From Clostridiales bacterium (lineage in GTDB: Bacteria > Bacillota > Clostridia > Oscillospirales > Acutalibacteraceae): a stretch of DNA of 64,000 bases. Below the pieces are notes generated by a model. That model had not been told where the DNA came from. It ran no database searches and saw only the letters and a program-made list of their open reading frames with translations. The position numbers were made by a program, and so were the translations under genes. This document shows positions 58,399 to 64,000 of this stretch, in pieces (the stretch's first letter is position 1; every line of letters starts with the position of its first letter). Location of the stretch: the NCBI GenBank assembly GCA_019415945.1, contig DXYF01000033.1, forward strand, positions 23,065-87,064. The letters are read 5' to 3'.

Positions 58399-60489
58399 AT
58401 GAATAATAATACGAACAACGCGTCTTACGGACAGCAAATAGTAAGACGCAGTCATTTTATAAAAAACAATAAAGAAAATTTTACTTATTATGAGCCGCAG
58501 GTGCAAAAGCCGAGTACAAAAAGCATTTTATTGACTCTGCTTTATTTTCCGATTTCCGTTTTGTTCATGGAGCTTATGGTAAAGTTTTCGTCAGGACTTA
58601 ATGTTTCGGACGGTTTGTGGTTTACAATTATTTTTACGATTTTTCCGTCTTGTCTGTTTACGGTGATAGCTTCATTTTTTAACAGCGAGCGTGTCAATCG
58701 GGGCATAGCGTTTGGAGTAAGCCTGGTTTTGTCGGTTTATTATAATGTCCAGGTTGTGTATTATAATGTTTTCGGTACATTCTTAGTGATAAACAGCATT
58801 TCAAATGGCGGGGCGGGTCAGGCACTTAACTCTGTCGATATGATTTTGACTGCCATTAAAAGCAGAATTATTTTTATAATATTAATTTTTCTGCCGATAA
58901 TATTTTTAGGGATATTTTCAAAAAGACTCAATATGTTTAATAAGTCGACAAGGCAAGCAAAGCTTGTATTAATATGCATGGCAGTTTGTTTTCAGATAAT
59001 CGGCATTTCTTTTGTGAATTTAGATGAGTCTTCATCTGATACCAAAAGTTCATATATTTTATATTACGGCGAGCTGCAGCAAAATGCTGTTTGTCAGAGG
59101 TTCGGTTTGTTTACCATGCAGAGGCTTGATGTAAGTCGTCTGATTTTCGGTTCCTCATCAAAAATTGTAAAGACCGATTCTACACCTTCTGACTTGCCTG
59201 CCGCGGCTGATACTGCGGACAAAAAGCAAACTCCTAATATTATTGAAACTGATTTTGAAAAACTTTCGGCTGATACCGATAATGAAGAATTAAAATCTCT
59301 TTATGAATATTTTTCCGAAGAAACACCCAGCTATACAAATGAATATACCGGCTGTTTTGAGGGATATAACATTGTTTTTATAACTGCGGAGAGTTTTTCG
59401 AAATATACTATTGACGAGGATCTTACACCGACTCTGTATAAGCTGTACAGCGAGGGTTTTCAGTTTGATAACTATTATCTTCCTGCGTGGGGCGTCAGCA
59501 CAACCGACGGAGAATATGCAAATCTGACAGGACTTATTCCAAAGTCGGGGGTATGGAGCTTTTCGCAGTCCGCAGAGCAGGATATTAATTTTCCGTTTTC
59601 TCTCGGTGAGCAAAGCCGTACAAACGGCTATGAGCAGGTTTTGGCGTATCATAATCACACCTATGATTACTATGACCGTGACGAGTACCTTACAAATATC
59701 GGATATGATTACAAGGCTATTGGCAAAGGCCTTGACCTCGGTGAAAATGTATGGCCTAATTCCGACCTTAAAATGATGCAAAATACCGTTGATGACTATA
59801 TAAACTCGGAGAGCTTCAGTGTATATTATATGACCGTCAGCGGACACGGCGGCTACTCGTACAATACGATAAGCGAGCGAAATGCAGAGCTTGTCAAAGA
59901 TTTGGAGTACAGTGACGAGGTAAAGGGTTACCTTGCGGCAAATATAGAGCTTGACAGGGCGGTTGAATATCTTTTAAACAGGCTTGAAAAGGCAGACAAG
60001 CTTGACAGTACGGTGATTTGCATTACAAGCGATCATTATCCGTATTCGCTTGATGAGTTTAACGGGCTTGACGAGCTTGCGGGGCATAAGGTTGATACGG
60101 TGTTTGAAAGATACAAAAACGCTTGGCTTTTGTGGAGCGGTTCTATGGAGAAGCCTGTGAGTGTAAAAACATACTGTTCAAGCCTTGATGTCTTGCCTAC
60201 AATGCTTAATATGCTCGGATTTGAATATGACAGCCGCACGCTTGCGGGAACCGATGTTTTCGGCGGAAAGGATCCGTTTGTTGTTTTTGCGGACAGAAGC
60301 TGGATTTCTCAAAACGGAATGTATAACTCAAATTCGGGAGAATATACGGCGTTTAAAAACTCCGAAAACAAGGACGATATTGACGCCTTGAACAGTAAAT
60401 GTACAAATATGTTTACGGTTTCAAGGATGATACTCGACAATAATGCGTATGAACAAATGTTTTCATACGAGCATATAAAAGGGCAGTAA
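58399..60489 (+). CDS. LTA synthase/sulfatase-family membrane enzyme
   Basis: This 696-residue protein has a cytoplasmic N-terminus and about five hydrophobic segments in residues 35-215. A large extracellular alkaline-phosphatase-fold domain follows. Metal ligands and nucleophile are in Ile-Thr-Ala-Glu-Ser-Phe-Ser, Gly-Val-Ser-Thr-Thr-Asp-Gly-Glu-Tyr (catalytic Thr), Ser-Gly-His-Gly-Gly and Thr-Ser-Asp-His. It belongs to the LtaS group of glycerol-phosphate or phosphoethanolamine transferases, building lipoteichoic acid or modifying surface glycans. ATG 58399 is chosen as the family-like start; a TTG at 58384 is weaker. It is a single gene. Confidence 0.9.
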   Translation: MNNNTNNASYGQQIVRRSHFIKNNKENFTYYEPQVQKPSTKSILLTLLYFPISVLFMELMVKFSSGLNVSDGLWFTIIFTIFPSCLFTVIASFFNSERVNRGIAFGVSLVLSVYYNVQVVYYNVFGTFLVINSISNGGAGQALNSVDMILTAIKSRIIFIILIFLPIIFLGIFSKRLNMFNKSTRQAKLVLICMAVCFQIIGISFVNLDESSSDTKSSYILYYGELQQNAVCQRFGLFTMQRLDVSRLIFGSSSKIVKTDSTPSDLPAAADTADKKQTPNIIETDFEKLSADTDNEELKSLYEYFSEETPSYTNEYTGCFEGYNIVFITAESFSKYTIDEDLTPTLYKLYSEGFQFDNYYLPAWGVSTTDGEYANLTGLIPKSGVWSFSQSAEQDINFPFSLGEQSRTNGYEQVLAYHNHTYDYYDRDEYLTNIGYDYKAIGKGLDLGENVWPNSDLKMMQNTVDDYINSESFSVYYMTVSGHGGYSYNTISERNAELVKDLEYSDEVKGYLAANIELDRAVEYLLNRLEKADKLDSTVICITSDHYPYSLDEFNGLDELAGHKVDTVFERYKNAWLLWSGSMEKPVSVKTYCSSLDVLPTMLNMLGFEYDSRTLAGTDVFGGKDPFVVFADRSWISQNGMYNSNSGEYTAFKNSENKDDIDALNSKCTNMFTVSRMILDNNAYEQMFSYEHIKGQ

Positions 60490-60510
60490 AGTGTTGCGGT
60501 AAACATACTA

Positions 60511-60539
60511 TTGACTTTTGCCCGTATTACAGTTATACT
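60511..60539 (+). promoter_or_regulatory. Promoter of the DUF1292 gene
   Basis: TTGACT at 60511-60516 and TATACT at 60534-60539 with a 17-bp spacer. Confidence 0.7.
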
Positions 60540-60571
60540 TTAAGAAAGTTTAGTGAAAGCGAGGTAATACT

Positions 60572-60868
60572 ATGGCTGACAACGAAAAAATGATTGAAGA
60601 ATTTGAAAACGAAGATGCACTTATTACTCTTACTGACGATGAGGGTAACGAGGTTGAGTTTGAATTTCTCGATGTTGTAGAATATGACGGCGATGAGTAC
60701 ATTGTACTTATTGAAAACGACGAGGACGCCGACGAGGTTGTAATCCTTAAGATTAACGCTCTTGACGAAGAAAACGAAGAGTATGTAAGCATTGACGACG
60801 AAGAAATTTTGCAGACCGTATTCGATATGTTCAAAAAGAAATACGAGGGCGAAATTAACTTTGAATAA
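60572..60868 (+). CDS. DUF1292 family protein (YrzB-like)
   Basis: This 98-residue acidic protein has Ile-Thr-Leu-Thr-Asp-Asp-Glu-Gly-Asn-Glu-Val-Glu-Phe-Glu-Phe-Leu-Asp and Tyr-Ile-Val-Leu-Ile-Glu, the DUF1292 core, with an Asp/Glu-rich insert near residues 55-80. DUF1292 genes are widespread in Bacillota, often near ruvX and mltG; here it stands alone with its own promoter and terminator. The function is unknown. Confidence 0.9.
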   Translation: MADNEKMIEEFENEDALITLTDDEGNEVEFEFLDVVEYDGDEYIVLIENDEDADEVVILKINALDEENEEYVSIDDEEILQTVFDMFKKKYEGEINFE

Positions 60869-60888
60869 CTTTTAATACCTTAATACAC

Positions 60889-60916
60889 AAAGAGGCACGA
60901 TGTGTGCCTCTTTTTT
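60889..60916 (+). terminator. Terminator of the DUF1292 gene
   Basis: AAAGAGGCAC at 60889-60898 pairs with GTGCCTCTTT at 60904-60913 with a T-run to 60916. Confidence 0.9.
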
Positions 60917-61176
60917 GATTTATAGGAAACTGCTCAAAAACGGTCGGGCAAAGAAGGTTTGATAATAGTAACCTGTCTGCTCGAATTGCGTGTCGAGGTA
61001 CTCGACTTTTTTGCATTTTGTGCGGTGGATTATTGCTTTTAAATTAACTGCTCTTTCAAACAATCTCGATTGCAGGGCAAAATTAATGTTACTTATAATA
61101 TGTTTATAGCAAATTGGTATGTAATTCAAGGTAATGTTAAGGTTAAGCACTCAAAAAGATAACAGTGTCACGCCGC

Positions 61177-61257
61177 CGGTCGCCTTCGAGCCCTTGTTGG
61201 CTGTTAAAAAGTAAAAAAAAGGAGTACTACTGTACTCCTTTTTTGGTGCGCCAACAG
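61177..61257. repeat. tRNA-derived palindromic unit A
   Basis: A 26-bp piece (61177-61202) containing a tRNA T-loop/acceptor-like sequence (TTCGAGCCCTTGTTGGC) is followed by a perfect 11-bp hairpin (61217-61242). TTGGTGCGCCAACAG (61243-61257), the tRNA 3' end in the opposite orientation, comes next. It has no complete tRNA beyond it. Confidence 0.65.
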
Positions 61258-61364
61258 TATAGGTATAATGAAATAAAATGCCTGCCTCGTTTGTTATGGC
61301 GTGTATCAGCAGAAATGTTCATAAACGCTCTCCCTAAAAACAGTCCACCGGACTGTTTTCTTAA

Positions 61365-61450
61365 CGGTCGCCTTCGAGTCCCTGTTGGCTTTGAATAAGG
61401 CAAAAACGAAAGAGAGTACCCAAAGGTACTCTCTCTTGGTGCGCCAACAG
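61365..61450. repeat. tRNA-derived palindromic unit B, ending in the functional tRNA
   Basis: The same layout as unit A about 190 bp upstream: the 26-bp piece (61365-61390, two differences), a hairpin (61411-61434), then TTGGTGCGCCAACAG, which here is the real 3' end of the tRNA gene. TTCGAGTCCCTGTTGGC on the left is the inverted copy of the tRNA 3' part on the right. Confidence 0.7.
61405..61434 (-). terminator. Terminator of the tRNA gene
   Basis: AGAGAGTACC at 61411-61420 pairs with GGTACTCTCT at 61425-61434. On the minus strand it follows the tRNA CCA end closely and leads into TTCGTTTTTG. Confidence 0.8.
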
Positions 61451-61513
61451 GGACTCGAACCCCGGACCGACCGGTTATGAGCCGGTAGCTCTAACCAACT
61501 GAGCTATTGGCGC
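61437..61513 (-). tRNA. tRNA with CAT anticodon, probably elongator tRNA-Met
   Basis: A 77-nt cloverleaf on the minus strand has acceptor GCGCCAA/TTGGCGC, D-arm GCTC/GAGC, anticodon arm ACCGG-CTCATAA-CCGGT, T-arm with TTCGAGT loop, and encoded CCA. G1:C72 pairing and the lack of GGG/CCC pairs in the anticodon stem exclude initiator tRNA. tRNA-Ile2 (CAT with lysidine) remains an alternative. Confidence 0.93.
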
Positions 61514-61690
61514 AGGTCTAATTATTCACGCAAATGATATTATATCAGAGTTTTTTTTGTTTGTCAACTTTATTGAGCAATAATTATTGCCGTTTAAAAT
61601 ATTTTTTTAAAATATTTGACTAATCGTGTCTGATGTAATAAAATAATATCATATTGTTTATATAAAAACTTATGCAGAGAGGTATTTATT

Positions 61691-63094
61691 ATGGGTGGTT
61701 TTTTTGCTGTAGCGTCAAAGGACTCATGCGTTCTTGATTTATTTTACGGTACTGACTATCATTCTCATCTCGGTACAAGAAGAGGCGGTATGGCTGTCCA
61801 CGGAGAAAACGGATTTTCCCGTGCAATTCATAACATTCAAAATTCTCCGTTTCGTACAAAGTTTGAGCATGATGTCGAGGAACTGGAGGGTAACCTCGGT
61901 ATAGGCTGTATTTCCGATTTTGAGCCGCAGCCATTGCTTGTCCATTCTCATTTAGGCAGTTTTGCGATCACAACTGTCGGCAAAATTAACAATTCCGATG
62001 AGCTCATCGGGGAATGTTACAAAACAGGTCATACTCATTTTCTTGAAATGAGCGGAGGTACGATTAACCCTACCGAAATAACGGCCGCTCTTATTAATCA
62101 AAAATCTTCTTTAGTTGAGGGACTGAGATTTGCTCAGGAAAAAATAGACGGCTCGATGTCAATTCTTTTGCTTACTGCAAACGGAGTATATGCGGCTCGT
62201 GACAGAATGGGAAGAACACCGATTATTATAGGCAAAAAAGATAACGCATTCTGTGCCTCGTTTGAAAGTTTTGCTTATCTCAATTTGGGATATACAGACT
62301 ACAAAGAGCTTGGACCTGCCGAGATTGTATTTATGACCCCCGAGGGAGTGGAAACCGTAAGTCCTGCACAAAAGGAAATGAAAATTTGCTCGTTTCTGTG
62401 GGTGTATTACGGATACCCTACATCGTGCTATGAGGGTGTAAATGTCGAGCAGATGCGTTACGAATGCGGCAGACTGCTTGCCAAGCGAGATGACGCAAAT
62501 CCCGATGTTGTTGCAGGTGTGCCCGATTCGGGTATTGCTCACGCAATAGGTTATTCAAACGAAACAAAGATTCCGTTTACACGCCCGTTTATTAAATACA
62601 CTCCTACATGGCCGCGTTCCTTTATGCCGACAAATCAGAAGCAGAGAAACAAAATTGCTCATATGAAACTTATTCCGGTAAAAAAACTTATTGACGAAAA
62701 AAAGCTGCTTCTCATTGATGATTCAATCGTAAGAGGAACTCAGCTTCGTGAAACAACTGAATTTCTTTACAATAGCGGTGCAAAAGAGGTTCATATCCGC
62801 CCGGCGTGTCCGCCTATTATGTTCGGCTGTAAGTACCTTAATTTCTCTCGTTCGACATCGGAGCTTGATTTGATTGCTCGCAGAGTTATTTTGAAGAGAG
62901 AGGGCGACAACGCCGATAAAATGCTTGCTGATTATGCAGATCCCACAAGCCGAAATTACAGCGAAATGGTAGAGGACATCCGCAAGGAGCTTAATTTTAC
63001 ATCGCTTCGTTACCACCGACTTGACGATATGATCGAGTCAATCGGTATTTCTCCCTGCAAGCTGTGTACATATTGCTGGAATGGTAAAGAGTAA
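61691..63094 (+). CDS. PurF-like amidophosphoribosyltransferase homologue lacking the N-terminal catalytic Cys
   Basis: This 467-residue protein has the two-domain layout of PurF: an N-terminal Ntn glutaminase-type domain and a C-terminal phosphoribosyltransferase domain with Leu-Ile-Asp-Asp-Ser-Ile-Val-Arg-Gly-Thr (about residues 340-350). True PurF has a Cys at or near position 1 (Cys-Gly-Val-Phe-Gly); here the protein starts Met-Gly-Gly-Phe-Phe-Ala-Val and the first Cys is residue 13, so glutamine hydrolysis by the usual mechanism seems impossible. The C-terminus has Cys-Lys-Leu-Cys-Thr-Tyr-Cys, possibly an Fe-S ligand set. GAGAGG precedes the ATG. It is an uncharacterised paralogue known in Clostridia. 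Confidence 0.85.
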   Translation: MGGFFAVASKDSCVLDLFYGTDYHSHLGTRRGGMAVHGENGFSRAIHNIQNSPFRTKFEHDVEELEGNLGIGCISDFEPQPLLVHSHLGSFAITTVGKINNSDELIGECYKTGHTHFLEMSGGTINPTEITAALINQKSSLVEGLRFAQEKIDGSMSILLLTANGVYAARDRMGRTPIIIGKKDNAFCASFESFAYLNLGYTDYKELGPAEIVFMTPEGVETVSPAQKEMKICSFLWVYYGYPTSCYEGVNVEQMRYECGRLLAKRDDANPDVVAGVPDSGIAHAIGYSNETKIPFTRPFIKYTPTWPRSFMPTNQKQRNKIAHMKLIPVKKLIDEKKLLLIDDSIVRGTQLRETTEFLYNSGAKEVHIRPACPPIMFGCKYLNFSRSTSELDLIARRVILKREGDNADKMLADYADPTSRNYSEMVEDIRKELNFTSLRYHRLDDMIESIGISPCKLCTYCWNGKE

Positions 63095-63118
63095 ATAAAA
63101 ATATCCGCCGAGTTTTGA

Positions 63119-63156
63119 TATGCACCCCAAAAGTTAGACACTTATGGAGGTGCATA
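63119..63156. repeat. Inverted repeat at the IS left end
   Basis: TATGCACC at 63119-63126 and GGTGCATA at 63149-63156 are exact reverse complements. The right arm covers the GGAGG ribosome site of orfA, so transcripts entering from outside would fold over it. Confidence 0.6.
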
Positions 63157-63162
63157 TTTTTT

Positions 63163-63552
63163 ATGGGAAAGAAAGGACAAAAACAAAAGAAATATAGTGC
63201 AGAATTCAAAATATCTGTTATACTGGATATGCGGGAACATCATTTGTGCTATAACGAAGTAGTAAGAAAATACTGGGATATTAGCAGAGGAGAAGAGCAT
63301 AATTATCAGAAACAAGTGCAACGGTGGGAACGCATATATTTAGAAGAAGGAGCCGAAGGTCTGATGAAAGAAAGACGAGGCAGAGCAAGTTCAGTAAATG
63401 GAACGAGAAAAGGCAGACCGCCAAAGTTGGATAAAAATGTTGAAGAAGATTTAATTGCCGAAAATCAGCGACTTCGCATGGAGATAGAATACTTAAAAAA
63501 ACTGAGTGCCTTAGTTCTTGCGGAAGAGCGAGAGAACGGCAAAAAGCCTTGA
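63163..63552 (+). CDS. IS3-family transposase OrfA (helix-turn-helix protein)
   Basis: This 129-residue protein begins with a Lys-rich stretch and an IS150-type HTH (Tyr-Ser-Ala-Glu-Phe-Lys-Ile-Ser-Val-Ile-Leu-Asp, then Tyr-Asn-Glu-Val-Val-Arg-Lys-Tyr-Trp). A leucine-zipper-like region follows (Leu-Ile-Ala-Glu-Asn-Gln-Arg-Leu-Arg-Met-Glu-Ile-Glu-Tyr-Leu-Lys-Lys-Leu). GGAGG lies 12 bp before ATG 63163. It ends in a -1 overlap with orfB near an A-rich CAAAAAG tract (63540-63546), where programmed frameshifting would make the OrfAB transposase. Confidence 0.88.
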   Translation: MGKKGQKQKKYSAEFKISVILDMREHHLCYNEVVRKYWDISRGEEHNYQKQVQRWERIYLEEGAEGLMKERRGRASSVNGTRKGRPPKLDKNVEEDLIAENQRLRMEIEYLKKLSALVLAEERENGKKP

Positions 63553-63977
63553 TTATCTCAGAACTAAGGCAAAAATATCCGCTGAAAGATTTGTTAGCAT
63601 TATCAGGATTAGCAAGAAGTACATACTATTATTATCTGAAACATCAAAACACAGACAAGTACGAAAAAGAAAAGAATGAGATATTAGAGATATTTAACGC
63701 TCACAAAGGTAGATACGGATATCGCAGAATCCTTATGATTATGCGTAAAAAAGGTTATACAATTAACCATAAAACTGTACAAAAGCTCATGAAAATTCTT
63801 GGTTTAAAAGGCAAACAACGCAAAAACGAAAAATATCACTCATACAGAGGCGAGGTAGGTAAAATTGCTGACAATCTGTTAAAGAGAGATTTTAAAGCAA
63901 CAAAGCCTTTTGAGAAGCTGGCAACAGATGTTACACAGTTCAAAGTGGGAGTCCTGCAAATAAAAGTCAAGCCCTAA
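63549..63977 (+). CDS. IS3-family transposase OrfB, truncated
   Basis: This frame has 142 residues from TTG 63549: an HTH_21-like region (Arg-Tyr-Gly-Tyr-Arg-Arg-Ile, His-Lys-Thr-Val-Gln-Lys-Leu-Met) and the beginning of the rve/DDE integrase core (Leu-Ala-Thr-Asp-Val-Thr-Gln-Phe, first Asp). The normal continuation is lost and replaced by about 10 unrelated residues to TAA 63975-63977. The second Asp and the Glu are missing, so the product is inactive. It is probably expressed by frameshift from orfA rather than from its own start. Confidence 0.8.
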   Translation: MIISELRQKYPLKDLLALSGLARSTYYYYLKHQNTDKYEKEKNEILEIFNAHKGRYGYRRILMIMRKKGYTINHKTVQKLMKILGLKGKQRKNEKYHSYRGEVGKIADNLLKRDFKATKPFEKLATDVTQFKVGVLQIKVKP

Positions 63978-64000
63978 AATGAAAAAATCTTAAATTTTTT

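Larger units (their letters stand above)
60917..61436. other. Intergenic repeat region with several terminator-like hairpins
   Basis: No gene was recognised. GTCGAG-GTA-CTCGAC followed by six T lies at 60992-61012, and AAAACAGTCC-ACC-GGACTGTTTT at 61337-61359. Two related tRNA-derived units lie at 61177-61257 and 61365-61450 (listed separately). Confidence 0.6.
63121..64000 (+). mobile_element. IS3-family (IS150-like) insertion sequence, right part missing or beyond the window
   Basis: The left terminal sequence TGCACCCCAAAAGTTAGACA is typical of IS150-group ends. It is followed by the usual orfA and orfB in overlapping frames. orfB departs from the family sequence after Thr-Asp-Val-Thr-Gln-Phe-Lys-Val and stops at 63977, well before the catalytic Glu. 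The element is truncated or joined to other DNA there. The right end and target duplication are not visible. Confidence 0.8.

Noticed and set aside
60920..61150. Minus-strand 76-codon frame in the intergenic region before the tRNA
   Set aside because: It runs through a terminator-like hairpin, has no good ribosome site and I see no domain; it may be a remnant but cannot be supported.
1..64000. General reassignment of TAG or TGA to an amino acid in this genome
   Set aside because: TAG ends phoH and recO and TGA ends lemA, era-operon genes and others at conserved lengths, so the internal stops are local lesions or special cases.

Overview
The window looks like a chromosomal segment of a gut or rumen Clostridia bacterium of the Ruminococcaceae/Oscillospirales type. 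The evidence is low to moderate G+C, strong GGAGG ribosome sites, the Bacillota neighbourhoods ylxM-ffh-rpsP-khpA, phoH-ybeY-dgkA-era-recO and glmU-prs-pth-mfd, and surface proteins with Thr/Glu/Pro/Ala linkers and NVQTG sorting-like tails as seen in starch-degrading ruminococci. The species is inferred, not shown.

Region 1 (1-7.0 kb) is an accessory island in decay. A G+C-richer block carries a lipoprotein, lemA and a DUF2207 membrane protein. It is followed by AT-rich remnants: a helix-turn-helix N-terminus, a frameshifted cysteine-rich KTR protein, a PadR regulator split by a stop codon with a coupled alpha/beta hydrolase, and an XRE tail. Three genes here appear broken by a Trp codon turned into a stop. 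Intact small genes follow: a SLOG protein, a ribbon-helix-helix protein and an XRE regulator.

Region 2 (7.0-9.6 kb) has an ArsC/Spx-like protein, a cupin, a 4Fe-4S protein and a divergent Crp/Fnr regulator, probably one redox or nitrosative stress unit. Region 3 (9.6-25.8 kb) is core: SRP and ribosome assembly on the minus strand, then phoH, ybeY, dgkA, era, yqzL, recO, mutS2, rimM, trmD, ptsH, uvrC, rsmD, coaD and a coiled-coil protein on the plus strand, then putP on the minus strand. Region 4 (25.9-29.4 kb) is an AT-rich insert with a secreted subtilisin-like protease and a membrane acyltransferase behind a long leader. Region 5 (29.7-38.6 kb) is core again: the overlapping run alr-polA-LMW phosphatase-rimI-GNAT-tsaD, a Q/N-rich membrane protein, a DUF2752 protein, a cyclophilin and galE.

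Region 6 (38.6-45.5 kb) is the most interesting part. Three consecutive surface genes each have their own promoter. The first encodes a 1512-residue protein with three tandem pairs of X25-like (starch-binding type) domains alternating with three cohesin-like domains and an NVQTG anchor. The second is a small membrane-anchored cohesin-like protein. The third is an NVQTG-anchored protein with a CBM26-like domain. Together they suggest a cell-surface glycan-capture apparatus related to, but organised differently from, the known amylosome. A stretch of about 709 bp inside the large gene is duplicated almost perfectly.

Region 7 (45.6-64 kb) has a TetR/membrane-protein pair, ppdK, an uridyltransferase-only GlmU-like gene, prs, pth, mfd, a PrsA-like lipoprotein, a secreted acidic protein, an LtaS-like enzyme, a DUF1292 protein, one CAT-anticodon tRNA with tRNA-derived repeats, a PurF-like protein lacking the catalytic cysteine, and the left part of an IS3-family element at the window edge.
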